64,000 nt of DNA from an uncultured Bacteroidota bacterium (lineage in GTDB: Bacteria > Bacteroidota > Bacteroidia > Bacteroidales > UBA12481), in contig CAINOB010000018.1 in the NCBI GenBank assembly GCA_903851365.1, positions 41,252 to 105,251 of the forward strand, read 5' to 3'. Both the position numbers and the translations under genes were made by a program. The notes beneath the pieces were generated by a model that saw only the letters and a list, made by a program, of their open reading frames with translations, was not told the origin of the DNA and ran no database searches. Of the stretch, positions 15,897 through 25,504 are shown in pieces; position 1 is the stretch's first letter, and each line of letters opens with the position of its first letter.

Positions 15897-17774
15897 TCAA
15901 TTAAAAGAATTGTTAGCGGGGTAAGTCTCCATCATACCTTTATTTAGAGTGATTTCCCGGATGTCACCTTTTGGTAGAACGATGCTGATAGTTTTGTTGC
16001 CTGATTTCCAGACATCCATCGGTTTTCTGATAGTTTTTTCGCTGCCGTCTTTGTAAGCAACTTTTAGTACGATTGGAACAGGGTAGCCCCCTTTATTTTC
16101 TATGGTAACCGTTGTTTCCGGTTTACCGGTTTCTACCCGCCCGATGGCAAGATCGACATATCCGAAGTCGAACATCCAGGGTTTCCAAAACCATCCCAGA
16201 TCTTCGCCGGCAACTTCATTGAATGTGAAAAACAGGTCGTAGGGTATTGGATGTTTTCCTTCCCAATTATCGGAGAATTTCTTAACCGCAAGCATGAACT
16301 TTTCTTTACCCAGATAATCATATAATAAGCCGAAAACAGCAGTCGGCCTGAGGTAGGTAACAAATCCATAGGTCATATCCGGAAGGCTATAAGAGACTAA
16401 CATGGTTGGAACATCCACACCTTCGGTGGCTGCCTCTTCGTTGTATTTTGCTGCCAGGAGACTCTTGAACATCATGCTGGTATCCCCTAAAATGTCGGAA
16501 AATGCCAGGAACCCGATAAAGGTCATCAGCCCTTCGTCCATCCAGCCATATTTTTGTTCGTTAATGCCCACATTAAAAGGGAAGTAGGCATGACCGATTT
16601 CGTGCGAGGTCACCATGGTCATTTCCTCAGGACTGCTGTAATCCTCCTGGTTGATGATTCCCGGGAACTCCATGCCGTTCGGGCCCCCCTCGAATACGTT
16701 GACCTGCCTGCCCGGAAAGGGGATGCCCGGAGCATTCTTTGTAAATGACTCAACAGATTGACGACTGACTTCAGCCACTTTACTGAAGGTTTTTGAGGTG
16801 GTGCTGTACGCCGAATTTATTGGGATCCTACTGTTTCCGAGCTGAACACTGGTGGCATCCCAGACATACTGGTTGCTTACACCAAACGCAAAATCTGTCT
16901 GGTTTTCTGTTTTATATTTCCAGATATGCTTAGCTCCCGGTTTTGTGATCTGGTTTTCGATTCTGTCTTTTTCACTAATTATATGGATCACTGAATCTGA
17001 CAAAGAGGCTTTTTTAATCCTGGCAAGATATTTATCGGTAAAAATTTCCTCTGCATTCAGTAAAGCTCCCGATGACCAGATGGTATATTCGGCCGGAACT
17101 GTTACCTGAACATCGAAATTTCCATAATCGCCGTAGAATTCGGCATTGCCCTGATGGCCTACCGAATTCCAGCCCTCAATATCATCAAATACGCAAATTT
17201 TGGGATACCAGTAAGCGATAAAGAAATTGGTTTTATTATAGGTGCCTTGACGGCGAGCCAATGTTTCCGGCATTTTCTCTTTCCATCCAATCTCGATTTT
17301 GGTTTCCGAGCCCGGAGCTAATTTTCCGGGAACGGTAACCGACATAATCGTGGAATAGAATTGAAGAAGCTTTAAATCAATTGGAGAACCATTGACTTTT
17401 ATATTAAGGATTTCGACCCCGTCGTGGATGTTTTCAGGTTTCGTGTCAGCATCCCTGGCTGCCCCTTTTTTATATAGATTCTGATATAGGTTGAACCGCA
17501 GCCTGGCTAACGAATCCTTGCTGTTGTTTTTGTAAGTGATAGTTTCCGTACCGGTAAGAATTTTGTTATCAGGAAAGAACTCTGCCCGGATGGAATAATC
17601 GGTGCGATTCTGGAAATAATTTTTGCCCGGAGTCCCGTTTCCATTGCGGGTTTCATTCGCATAAGCTCTCTTGATTTCCAGAGGTATATATAGATCAGTG
17701 GTCTTCTGTGCTTTAATCTCTCCTGCGACAAAAAGTACTGGCAGGATAATCCAGGTAAGGATCGACTTCTTCAT
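15897..17774 (-). CDS. M1 family metallopeptidase (aminopeptidase N-like), secreted
   Basis: A 625-residue exported zinc peptidase. The signal peptide is at residues 1-22 (ending IKAQ). An N-terminal beta-sandwich (about 50-290) precedes the gluzincin domain. The exopeptidase motif appears as GGPNGMEFPG, the G-x-M-E-N equivalent with Phe in place of Asn. The zinc site is HEIGH (about residue 390) with the third ligand Glu in GWMDEGLMTF. The Tyr that stabilises the transition state is probably in MTYGFVTY. The C-terminus carries a short beta domain (VTIENKGGYPVPIVLKV). It is likely a periplasmic or outer-membrane-associated aminopeptidase. It is transcribed alone, divergent from the Na+:solute symporter gene. 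Confidence 0.88.
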   Translation of the reverse strand: MKKSILTWIILPVLFVAGEIKAQKTTDLYIPLEIKRAYANETRNGNGTPGKNYFQNRTDYSIRAEFFPDNKILTGTETITYKNNSKDSLARLRFNLYQNLYKKGAARDADTKPENIHDGVEILNIKVNGSPIDLKLLQFYSTIMSVTVPGKLAPGSETKIEIGWKEKMPETLARRQGTYNKTNFFIAYWYPKICVFDDIEGWNSVGHQGNAEFYGDYGNFDVQVTVPAEYTIWSSGALLNAEEIFTDKYLARIKKASLSDSVIHIISEKDRIENQITKPGAKHIWKYKTENQTDFAFGVSNQYVWDATSVQLGNSRIPINSAYSTTSKTFSKVAEVSRQSVESFTKNAPGIPFPGRQVNVFEGGPNGMEFPGIINQEDYSSPEEMTMVTSHEIGHAYFPFNVGINEQKYGWMDEGLMTFIGFLAFSDILGDTSMMFKSLLAAKYNEEAATEGVDVPTMLVSYSLPDMTYGFVTYLRPTAVFGLLYDYLGKEKFMLAVKKFSDNWEGKHPIPYDLFFTFNEVAGEDLGWFWKPWMFDFGYVDLAIGRVETGKPETTVTIENKGGYPVPIVLKVAYKDGSEKTIRKPMDVWKSGNKTISIVLPKGDIREITLNKGMMETYPANNSFN

Positions 17775-17887
17775 GGGTTTTATTTTTCAGGTTATCGGGT
17801 TTACTAACATAAGACCAGAAAAATATTGAAACGCTGCAAAATGCAGGTAATCTGGCTATATTTATAGGATGTTTACTCCCAAACAAA

Positions 17888-17929
17888 TGTCACCTGTCAC
17901 CTGTCATCGGTCACCGTTCACCTGTCACA
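17888..17929. repeat. Heptamer repeat, family C (tgtcacc-type)
   Basis: Six 7-nt units (acctgtc, acctgtc, atcggtc, accgttc, acctgtc) in the divergent gap between the M1 peptidase and symporter genes. Related arrays are at 27587, 39605, 50408 and, in a coding region, 51874. Confidence 0.85.
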
Positions 17930-17954
17930 ATATTAACCTCTAATCTTCACCGAA

Positions 17955-20057
17955 ATGCTCTTCGGCCTCCACATTATCGACCTTGCCATTATCCTGGTGT
18001 TCATCGTTATTATGCTTTTCATCGGCATGAAAGCTGAAAAGAAAAATAAGGATACGAACGATTTTTTTCTGGCCGGCAGAAAGCTCGGTAAGGCATATCA
18101 GTTCTTTCTGAATTTCGGGACCTCAACCCATGCGGATCAGGCGGTTGCAGTATCCAGGGAAGTTTACCGGCAGGGGATCGGCGGAATGTGGATCCAGTTT
18201 CTGGTACTGTTTCTGACCCCATTTTACTGGTTTTCGACCTTCTTTTTCCGTCGGGTGAGGTTAACGACTATCGGGGACTACTTTACCGAACGTTTCAACA
18301 GTAAATTCCTGGGTGGAAGCTATGCTGTTTTTACCCTGCTGATGGCATTGCTTGGTGGCGGGGTGGGGTATATGGTGGCTGCCAAAACCATGGTGGCGAT
18401 GACACCTAAACCGATCGAAGCATGCACCCCTGCTGAACAGCGAAGCATATCTGAATTCAAAGAGTTCAGGGCGCTGCGTACACAATTGGCAGCTGGTTTA
18501 TCTGCCGATCAGAAAATTCGATATGATCAGCTCAGCGATAAAGACAAAAAGCATGAGCTTCATTCCTTCTTTTCCTACACCAATGAATTGTGGTTTTACC
18601 TGATATTCGTACTGGTGGTTGGATTATACACCATGATGGGCGGATTCCGTGCTGCGGCAATCACCGATGCCATCCAGGGAATTCTCATCCTGATATTCTC
18701 ACTGATACTGATACCTGCCGGCTTGAGCAGGGTCGGTGGATTTTCTGGTTTGCACGCCAATGTCCCGGATTATGTATTTCAACTTTTTGGATCGTCCACA
18801 ACGAGCGAATATGCCTGGTACACCATTCTCGCTATGGCGATGGCAAACCTGGTTTCGATTGTCGCGGTGGTCACCGGTATGCAGACTGCCGGATCGGCAA
18901 AAAATGAGAATACGGCCCGCATTGGCATGATAGGCGGAATGTTTACCAAGCGCGTGATTATGGTTTTCTGGGCGCTGGCTGGTCTGCTGGCTATTGCCAT
19001 TTACGGGGGCACCCTCAGCGATCCCGATCTGATCTGGGGTGTCATGACCAACGATTTGCTGCTGCCGGGCGCCATCGGCCTGATGCTGGCTGGGATTCTT
19101 GCAGCCAATATGTCGAGTCTCGGCGCTACCTCAATCTCCTATGCTGCGCTGTTTATCCGGAATTTATACAAGCCGTTTTATCCTGATAAATCTGAGAAGC
19201 ACTATCTGACTGTCGGAAGGATTGTCATTGGTTTTACACTCGTCGGGGGCATCGGCATTGCTTTAAAGGTTGATAATCTGCTTACCCTTTTTCAGTATAT
19301 TATCTCGATACCGGCAATTTTCGGAGCCTCGGTTTGGCTTGGATTTATGTGGCGCCGTGTAACAAAATGGGCCGTTATTATCCAGGTGGTGGCCTGCCTG
19401 ACCATTTATGCCATTATCCCGAATATTTTCCCCTCTATTCCTTCCATTTCCCACAATCCTGCTATGATTGTGCAAACTGAGCCACGAGAAACAACCATTA
19501 CCACCAAGGCTCTGCAATCAGATGTTGATGCCGGGAAGGCAGTCAAGGTTGGTGAAAAGATCTCTAAAACGGTGACGAGTCCTCCGGTTGGCATCTTTTT
19601 CGATAAGGTTGCCCGAGAAAATCCGGATGATCTTAATTCACCGAAGGTTGGGGTCGACCGGTTTCATGCCGAAATTTGGGTGATCAGCTGGTTCGGGTTC
19701 GACCTTACCCATTTAAAGAAAGCTCAACTGGTAGCGATGCGTTTCTTTTTTGATGCGCTTTTCCCGTTCCTGCTGCTCTTTTTGCTTTCCCTGATAACCA
19801 AACCGATATCCAAAATATCTCTCGATAATTTCTTTGCCAAGATGCATACGCCGGTTCAACCAACTCCCGAAGAGGATGAAGCTGCATTGGTCAAGGCCCG
19901 TGCCAATTTTGCCCAATTTGAGAAAGAGAAAATGTTCCCGAAAAGCAATTGGGAATTCCGCAAATGGAAGCGTCTGGATTACATCGGATTTTTCGGCAGC
20001 TGGGCGCTGGTGGGGTGCGTGATTTTGTTCCTTTGGTTTATTGTTTCCGTGAAGTGA
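17955..20057 (+). CDS. Sodium:solute symporter (SSS family)
   Basis: A 700-residue transporter with about 13-14 membrane segments of the LeuT-like SSS fold. Characteristic stretches are NDFFLAGRKLG (early SSS signature), GGFRAAAITDAIQG (GGxxAVxxTDxxQ-type sodium-symporter motif) and LAANMSSLGATSISYAAL. Two large non-membrane loops are unusual: about 150-215 (rich in charged residues) and about 495-575. They place it near the long, uncharacterised sugar/inositol-type SSS proteins of Bacteroidota. The substrate is probably a sugar or organic acid but cannot be determined. The stop codon abuts a family C-like repeat. Confidence 0.88.
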   Translation: MLFGLHIIDLAIILVFIVIMLFIGMKAEKKNKDTNDFFLAGRKLGKAYQFFLNFGTSTHADQAVAVSREVYRQGIGGMWIQFLVLFLTPFYWFSTFFFRRVRLTTIGDYFTERFNSKFLGGSYAVFTLLMALLGGGVGYMVAAKTMVAMTPKPIEACTPAEQRSISEFKEFRALRTQLAAGLSADQKIRYDQLSDKDKKHELHSFFSYTNELWFYLIFVLVVGLYTMMGGFRAAAITDAIQGILILIFSLILIPAGLSRVGGFSGLHANVPDYVFQLFGSSTTSEYAWYTILAMAMANLVSIVAVVTGMQTAGSAKNENTARIGMIGGMFTKRVIMVFWALAGLLAIAIYGGTLSDPDLIWGVMTNDLLLPGAIGLMLAGILAANMSSLGATSISYAALFIRNLYKPFYPDKSEKHYLTVGRIVIGFTLVGGIGIALKVDNLLTLFQYIISIPAIFGASVWLGFMWRRVTKWAVIIQVVACLTIYAIIPNIFPSIPSISHNPAMIVQTEPRETTITTKALQSDVDAGKAVKVGEKISKTVTSPPVGIFFDKVARENPDDLNSPKVGVDRFHAEIWVISWFGFDLTHLKKAQLVAMRFFFDALFPFLLLFLLSLITKPISKISLDNFFAKMHTPVQPTPEEDEAALVKARANFAQFEKEKMFPKSNWEFRKWKRLDYIGFFGSWALVGCVILFLWFIVSVK

Positions 20058-20152
20058 CGTGACACGTGACGCGAAACGCGTGACCGTAGGGGAGGACCCG
20101 TGAGTCCTCCTTCGAAACGCGAAACACCGAAGAAGAAGATCGGAAGAAGGAA
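20058..20152. repeat. Composite intergenic repeat: family C-like, hairpin J, purine tract
   Basis: It holds gtgacacgtgacgcg-type units (to about 20085), a perfect hairpin GGAGGAC-CCGTGA-GTCCTCC (20091-20110), and a gaagaagaagatcgg tract. The hairpin recurs as GAGGAC/GTCCTC at 27560-27577. The purine tract recurs at 41142. Confidence 0.75.
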
Positions 20153-20159
20153 AATTTTG

Positions 20160-20167
20160 TATATTTA
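20160..20167 (+). promoter_or_regulatory. Possible Bacteroidota -7 motif for the MNT-HEPN pair
   Basis: TATATTTA matches TAnnTTTG except for the last base and lies 26 bp before the ATG at 20194. The evidence is weak. Confidence 0.3.
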
Positions 20168-20193
20168 GCAGTATCAAATTGAGATTTAGGCGA

Positions 20194-20481
20194 ATGCGTA
20201 TTAAGGAGCCAGTTCGGAGATTTTTCGTGGAGGAGGTCGGTAAGATTGATCCCAGGGCGGAGGTATATCTTTTCGGCTCGAGGACCGATGATGAGGCACG
20301 CGGCGGTGATATTGATATCTTGATTTTATCGGAGGAGCGGTTGCCGATTTCTTCCGTGAGGGTGTTGCGGAGGGAGTTTTTCAAATCCTTCGGATGGCAG
20401 AAACTGGATCTGGTAAACTTTTTGTTTAATGAGGAGGATCCGTTCAAAAATTTAATTTCTAATCAGCTAATAAGATTATGA
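20194..20481 (+). CDS. MNT-type minimal nucleotidyltransferase (antitoxin-like)
   Basis: A 95-residue protein of the DNA polymerase beta-like nucleotidyltransferase superfamily. The active-site signature is FGSRTDDEARGGDIDILI (GS followed by DxD), with a third acidic residue likely in KLDLVNF. In MNT-HEPN modules this protein modifies or neutralises the HEPN partner. The ATG at 20194 is chosen over an in-frame TTG five codons earlier. It overlaps the next gene by ATGA, which supports translational coupling. Confidence 0.85.
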   Translation: MRIKEPVRRFFVEEVGKIDPRAEVYLFGSRTDDEARGGDIDILILSEERLPISSVRVLRREFFKSFGWQKLDLVNFLFNEEDPFKNLISNQLIRL

Positions 20482-20951
20482 CTTCCCGGGATAAAGAATT
20501 AGCTGCATTGTTGGAAAAGGAATGGATGCTGTTACAGCAATCCTCTGACACATTGAAGCTTTCATTAAGCAAATGCCAGTCTATTGGAATAAAAGAGCTA
20601 TATACATTTGAAGAGCAGGAATCGTTTGATTCGCTGACCTCCAAATTTGCGCGAACTTCTGACATTTATATACAAAAGGTACTCCGCACAGTTTGGTCTC
20701 TGCTTCATGAGCCGACCGTACCATTTATTGACCTGGTTAACCGGTTCGAAAAGGAGAGTTTAATCCCATCTGCTGATAAGTTGATTGAAATCCGGGATCT
20801 TCGTAACCAGATTGCGCATGAATATCTTCCCGAAGTATTGAAAGCTATGGTACCTGAAATCTTCACCAGAACCACTGATCTGATAAGCGCAATAGCTATT
20901 ACCGAAAGCTTCCTTCACCAGCGCGGTTGGATTCATCCGGTTCTTTCCTGA
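20478..20951 (+). CDS. HEPN-domain protein, partner of the MNT nucleotidyltransferase
   Basis: A 157-residue helical protein. The RNase-type HEPN motif Rx4-6H is present as RNQIAHEYL (about residue 112-120), preceded by EIRDL. Together with the upstream MNT gene it forms the two-gene arrangement known as a type VII-like (HEPN-MNT) toxin-antitoxin module. In those systems the nucleotidyltransferase blocks the HEPN RNase by adding nucleotides to it. The family assignment rests on the motif and the coupling; toxicity is inferred. Confidence 0.8.
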   Translation: MTSRDKELAALLEKEWMLLQQSSDTLKLSLSKCQSIGIKELYTFEEQESFDSLTSKFARTSDIYIQKVLRTVWSLLHEPTVPFIDLVNRFEKESLIPSADKLIEIRDLRNQIAHEYLPEVLKAMVPEIFTRTTDLISAIAITESFLHQRGWIHPVLS

Positions 20952-21027
20952 TTCTTCATCAAAATAAATTTCTTTTTCTGATCTGAATTCCGTATATTAC
21001 GTCTGGATAACAACAGATTGTAACATT

Positions 21028-22953
21028 ATGAAACACACCTGTTTTGCATTGGTGCTGGTTTTACTTTTTTGCTCCCTACAGGTATTAGCCCAGGAAAAGA
21101 GCCTGAAAACTAACCCAACCGTCTTTTACCGTGAAACCTTCAATTGGGGAAATCCTGCCGATGCAAAAGGCTGGACGGCACCTCCGGGATTTGTCTTTGA
21201 AGATCCGGATGACAATGGTTTAAACTGGCATTGGTGGCCCAATGACAGTCTGAAATCCAGTTGGAATGCCGATCCGCCATTCCAATCCACCTCAAAAACA
21301 GACGGGCAACTTTGTTTGTTTGCTGCCTTTTACAATAGCTTCAAGAATCTTTCAGAATGTAAGGCTGTCAATAATTCAATTGTGTTTCCTGCGATAGATT
21401 GCAGCAAGCATACTTCTGTCATCCTTCAATTCCAGACCAGCTTCTTGAATTTGGGATTCGAAGGTTATTTGACAGGCAGCTGGAGAAATTTTATTGAAGT
21501 TTCACCAGATAACGGAGTTCATTGGACTCAGTTTAATGCAGGGTTTAGTGCTTCAAATAAGGTCAGGCCCAATGATGTGGCTCCGGGCCAGCCAGCCATA
21601 TTCAGGGAGAATATTACTGAGGTTGCTGCTGGATCTCCAGCGGTCAAAATCCGAATAGGCTGGGTTAATTTTTTTGGTTTGTATTATTGGATTATTGATG
21701 ATTTTCAACTTTCTGAAGCTCTTCCTAATGACCTGCGACTTGATAAGTACGATTTACAATGGAACGATCTCGACGGAACAATTGACGAGAGCGTGAGTTA
21801 TATGTTTCCATTTTCCCAACTTACTAAAGGTCATGCATTAGATGTATTTAAATCATCGGTTACTAACATGGGGTCAACTGAGGCGACTAATCTGACCTTT
21901 GAAGTTAACATCCGGCACGATAATGTTACGGTTTTCCATGATGCTAGATCGCTCCAGTCTTTAATGCCCGGTTATAAGGACAGCCTTACTTTAACCGGTA
22001 AATATGAACCCAAGGAAAAGGGCAGCTATTCGGTGCAGTTCAAATGGAGACAAGACCAGGCAGATGATTTTATTGATGATAATGAGAAGACCTTTACTTT
22101 CAATATTTCTGATTCTGTTTATAATCGCGCAGGTGACAGCCCTGACTATGTATATACAGGTGGAAGCGGCAATTCAACGAGAGATGATTGGGCATTGTAT
22201 GCCAATGTCAACCATTTTGTTGGTTCAGTGTTTCCCATTTATAAAGATTGTGAAATTGAGGGTGTTTCCGCTTATATCATGGGTGGACTGGCTGACGGAT
22301 TAATAGATTTCGGTGGTTCAGCCTGGTCTGCTGATTGGAGTTCCGGAGTTCTTTCTACCCAATTACTGCTGAAGTCAGAGAGGCAAAACCTTGATTCTTC
22401 GATGTTTAATAAGTGGATATATATACCCTTCACAAAAGATGGCGAATCAGAATTTGTAAAGGCAGGCAGCCGGATATGGGCCGGATTGGAATACAGTAAT
22501 TGGCATGCTAATGACACCGTCCGGCGGGATAAAGGCATTAGCCTCGGAGTAAGCCGACAATCTCCTTATCATGAATTTATGGCAGTGGGAAGGGCGCGAA
22601 GTAGCTGGTCACGGCTCTGGCAGAGAAACCTGATGATTCGTCTCCATTTGAAAAATAGTTCAGGAACCTTTATCGACGACGGATCACTAACGGATGCTTT
22701 TTCTGTCTCGCAGAACTATCCGAACCCGTTCAGCGATCATACCGGAATCAATTACTCACTTAATCAGGAAGCAAGGGTCAGGCTGGAGATTACCGACCTC
22801 ACCGGTCGTGTGGTATTAATGAAGGATGAAGGGCTGCAGCCAGTTGGCAACCACCGGCTGACGATTCAAAATCCGGGATTATCGCAGGGGATATACTTCT
22901 ACACATTGTTTGCCGGAGAAAACAGGCAGACGAGGAAGATGATGGTAAATTAA
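21028..22953 (+). CDS. T9SS-secreted protein, paralogue 1 of 3
   Basis: A 641-residue secreted protein. The signal peptide is MKHTCFALVLVLLFCSLQVLAQ. The mature start is nearly identical to two downstream paralogues (EKSLKTNPTVFYRETFNW). Residues of about 40-230 form a beta-rich MAM/jelly-roll-like domain (FPAIDCSKHTSVILQFQTSF ... IDDFQL). Two further beta domains follow, then a T9SS type A sorting domain from about 560 (SQNYPNPFSDHTGINYSL ... GIYFYTLFAGENRQTRKM). The signal peptide differs from the other two paralogues although the sequence right after it matches them. Function is unknown; cell-surface or extracellular location is implied. Confidence 0.85.
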   Translation: MKHTCFALVLVLLFCSLQVLAQEKSLKTNPTVFYRETFNWGNPADAKGWTAPPGFVFEDPDDNGLNWHWWPNDSLKSSWNADPPFQSTSKTDGQLCLFAAFYNSFKNLSECKAVNNSIVFPAIDCSKHTSVILQFQTSFLNLGFEGYLTGSWRNFIEVSPDNGVHWTQFNAGFSASNKVRPNDVAPGQPAIFRENITEVAAGSPAVKIRIGWVNFFGLYYWIIDDFQLSEALPNDLRLDKYDLQWNDLDGTIDESVSYMFPFSQLTKGHALDVFKSSVTNMGSTEATNLTFEVNIRHDNVTVFHDARSLQSLMPGYKDSLTLTGKYEPKEKGSYSVQFKWRQDQADDFIDDNEKTFTFNISDSVYNRAGDSPDYVYTGGSGNSTRDDWALYANVNHFVGSVFPIYKDCEIEGVSAYIMGGLADGLIDFGGSAWSADWSSGVLSTQLLLKSERQNLDSSMFNKWIYIPFTKDGESEFVKAGSRIWAGLEYSNWHANDTVRRDKGISLGVSRQSPYHEFMAVGRARSSWSRLWQRNLMIRLHLKNSSGTFIDDGSLTDAFSVSQNYPNPFSDHTGINYSLNQEARVRLEITDLTGRVVLMKDEGLQPVGNHRLTIQNPGLSQGIYFYTLFAGENRQTRKMMVN

Positions 22954-23027
22954 GGCAGAGGACAGAGGGCAGAAGGCAAAAGGAAAGGCAAAAGGCTCAA
23001 GGCACAAGGAAAGGCAAAAGTAAAAAG
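22954..23027. repeat. Heptamer repeat, family B
   Basis: About ten purine-rich units (ggcagag, ggcagaa, ggcaaaa, ggctcaa, ggcacaa) fill the entire gap between two paralogous T9SS genes, reaching from the stop codon to the next ATG. Confidence 0.88.
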
Positions 23028-25001
23028 ATGAAAAAGGGAATTTGGTACATATTGGAAATAGGGATTGTGGGGTTATTGCTGATTTTTGCAATTCCACCGG
23101 TTAGTGCGCAGGAAAAGAGCCTGAAAACTAACCCAAACGTCTTTTACCGTGAAACCTTCAATTGGGGAAATCCAGCTGATGCAAAGGGCTGGACGGCACC
23201 TCCGGGATTTATCTTTGAAGATCCTGATGACAAGGGCATGAATTGGCACTGGTGGCCCAATGACAGTCTGAATTCGCCATTGACCGATGAGCCACCGATG
23301 CAATCCACTTCCCGTGTTGACGGTCATCTCTGTTTATTTGGTTCCCTTTATAATAAGGATATCAATCCATATTACACACCATACCAGCGTGCAAATAATT
23401 CGATTGTGTTTCCGGCTATCGATTGCAGCCAGCATTCATCTGTCATTCTTCAATTCGAAACTAATTTCAAGAATAGTGGCTTTCAGAGATATATTCATGT
23501 GAATGGCGGATGGAAAATGATGGTGGAAGTATCACCGGACAACGGAATTCACTGGAATCAATGGGATGCCAGTTTCGGAGTGCCTGGAGATCAAAGGCCG
23601 GGTGATATTGATCCGGGCCAGGTGGTCCTTTTTCGTGAAAATCTATCGGAAGTTGCTGCCGGCCAGTCGCTGGTGAAAATTAAGATCACCTGGTACAATT
23701 ATTTCGGGCTCCATTTCTGGAATATTGATGATCTGCAATTGATGGAGGCTCCGCAATATGATCTGCGCATGGATAGTGTTGATATACATTGGGATAGTAA
23801 AATTCCTTTTCGCGACGAAACCATCAGTTACATGATGCCTATCTCGCAAGTGGGCCAGGGGCGTGCCTTTTATGGATTCGGTTCTAAAATTACCAACATG
23901 GGAAAAGACGAACTAACTAATCCATTATTCACGGTGACCATCAGACATGATGATGTGATGGTTTTCGAAGAATCCAAAACAATACAATCTATTCTGCCAG
24001 GATATAAGGATAGCATTGACCTCGATGGCCGTTATGAACCCAGGGAGAAAGGAACTTATGCCATAAAATATCAATGGAAGCTCGACCAGCCGGATGGGAA
24101 TCCTAACGACAATGAGAAAACAATTATTTATAAAGTCTCCGATTCTGTTTATAACCGTGCCGGTGATAAACCTGATTATTCCTTTATCGCTCCCTATTAT
24201 GCTCCCGATTTGTGGGATCAGAATTACAACATGAATCATTTCATGGGTACCATTTTTCCCATTTACGGGGATTGTGAGCTCGATGGGATTTCGGCCTATA
24301 TCACGGGTGGCCTGGCCGATAGCCTGATCGATTTCGACTTTACTGTTTGGGAAGCAAAATATGACTGGTCAATCATTGATCCACTTTGGCTGATGCGGAC
24401 AGAAAGACTGGTTTTAGATTCATCGATGTTAAATACCTGGGTATATCTGCCTTTTACCAAGGATGGGGAGTCGGAATTCGTCAAAGCTGGAAGCCTGCTT
24501 TGGGCTGGCCTGGAACATAGTGATTATCACACCAATGAAAAAGTCAGGAAGCATCAGGGACTGGCGGTCGGCGGCACCAATCAAGCCCCTTACCATGCGC
24601 CGGTTGTGTTGGCAGCGATGCCAAGATTCTTCTCGTCGTCCTACCCAATTACCTGGACACAATTTGAAAACAAGAACCTGATGATCCGCCTCTACCTTCA
24701 CAATACGGCGAATGCAACCGATCCTTTACCATCTGGGAGATTCTCCGTCGCTCAGAACTATCCAAACCCATTCAAGGATCATACGACAATCAATTATTCG
24801 GTTGATGCGGAAGCCAATGTCAGTCTTGAAATTGCCGACATCACTGGCCGGATGGTATTTTTTAAGGATGAAGGGCTGCAACCGAATGGAAGCCATCGGA
24901 TGGTAATTCAAAACCCGGGACTGTCGCCGGGGATTTATTTCTACACTTTGTATGCCGGGGAGAATAGGCAGACGAGGAAGATGATCGTAGCTGATCAATA
25001 G
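23028..25001 (+). CDS. T9SS-secreted protein, paralogue 2 of 3
   Basis: A 657-residue secreted protein with signal peptide MKKGIWYILEIGIVGLLLIF ending VSAQ. It has the same domain order as its neighbours: MAM/jelly-roll-like N-domain, two beta domains, and a T9SS type A sorting domain (SVAQNYPNPFKDHTTINYSV ... GIYFYTLYAGENRQTRKM). It is much closer to the third copy than to the first, both in signal peptide and in the central region (DLWDQNYNMNHFMGTIFPIY). Only family B repeat separates it from its predecessor. Function is unknown. Confidence 0.85.
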   Translation: MKKGIWYILEIGIVGLLLIFAIPPVSAQEKSLKTNPNVFYRETFNWGNPADAKGWTAPPGFIFEDPDDKGMNWHWWPNDSLNSPLTDEPPMQSTSRVDGHLCLFGSLYNKDINPYYTPYQRANNSIVFPAIDCSQHSSVILQFETNFKNSGFQRYIHVNGGWKMMVEVSPDNGIHWNQWDASFGVPGDQRPGDIDPGQVVLFRENLSEVAAGQSLVKIKITWYNYFGLHFWNIDDLQLMEAPQYDLRMDSVDIHWDSKIPFRDETISYMMPISQVGQGRAFYGFGSKITNMGKDELTNPLFTVTIRHDDVMVFEESKTIQSILPGYKDSIDLDGRYEPREKGTYAIKYQWKLDQPDGNPNDNEKTIIYKVSDSVYNRAGDKPDYSFIAPYYAPDLWDQNYNMNHFMGTIFPIYGDCELDGISAYITGGLADSLIDFDFTVWEAKYDWSIIDPLWLMRTERLVLDSSMLNTWVYLPFTKDGESEFVKAGSLLWAGLEHSDYHTNEKVRKHQGLAVGGTNQAPYHAPVVLAAMPRFFSSSYPITWTQFENKNLMIRLYLHNTANATDPLPSGRFSVAQNYPNPFKDHTTINYSVDAEANVSLEIADITGRMVFFKDEGLQPNGSHRMVIQNPGLSPGIYFYTLYAGENRQTRKMIVADQ

Positions 25002-25018
25002 TGAAAAATGAGCCTGTT

Positions 25019-25456
25019 ATGAGGCATCTGATTCAATATTGTTTGATTGTTATGGCGGAATTAACGTTTAGCTGTCAGCCGGATATTCCGGAAATTCCTC
25101 CGGATAATACAAAGGATACCCTGACCGGTCTGGTCGAATTCGACTTTCAGGTGCCGCACCGGAATGTTCCGGCTTCAGGGGTCCACCGGATCGACCTGAG
25201 CATATCAAAAACAGCCTATGACCTTTACAGGGGACAATTCCTGATTACTGCAAATACTTATGATAGCAAGCAAATATATACCTTCCGACTTCTTCCCGGA
25301 GATTATTATTACCAGGCTGGCATCATCTGCACCTGCCTTGGCGATACTTGCCTGTGGGATGGGTTTCCCGGCGGAAGGTTAGGCACCAAATGGGCGGTCG
25401 ACCGGATAACAATTGTCAAGGGGGAGAAGCTGAGCAAGCCGATACAATTTAACTAA
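25019..25456 (+). CDS. Small lipoprotein lying between T9SS paralogues
   Basis: A 145-residue protein with a type II signal peptide (MRHLIQYCLIVMAELTFSC, lipobox TFSC, followed by QPD). The rest is predicted to be beta-rich, with the features YTFRLLPGDYYYQAG and CTCLGDTC. The latter gives a closely spaced Cys cluster that could form disulfides. A GTG overlapping the previous stop would add six residues, but the ATG at 25019 gives a better signal peptide. It is sandwiched between T9SS paralogues 2 and 3 and so probably cotranscribed. No family is recognised. Confidence 0.75.
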   Translation: MRHLIQYCLIVMAELTFSCQPDIPEIPPDNTKDTLTGLVEFDFQVPHRNVPASGVHRIDLSISKTAYDLYRGQFLITANTYDSKQIYTFRLLPGDYYYQAGIICTCLGDTCLWDGFPGGRLGTKWAVDRITIVKGEKLSKPIQFN

Positions 25457-25504
25457 GGCACAAGGCTCAAGGCACAAGGCAAAAGGAAAGTAAAAAGGAA
25501 AAAG
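25457..25504. repeat. Heptamer repeat, family B
   Basis: About seven units (ggcacaa, ggctcaa, ggcaaaa) fill the gap from the lipoprotein stop to the ATG of T9SS paralogue 3. Confidence 0.88.

Noticed and set aside
19713-20447. 244-codon minus-strand open frame
   Set aside because: It runs antisense through the SSS gene 3' end, an intergenic repeat and the MNT gene, and has low-complexity sequence.
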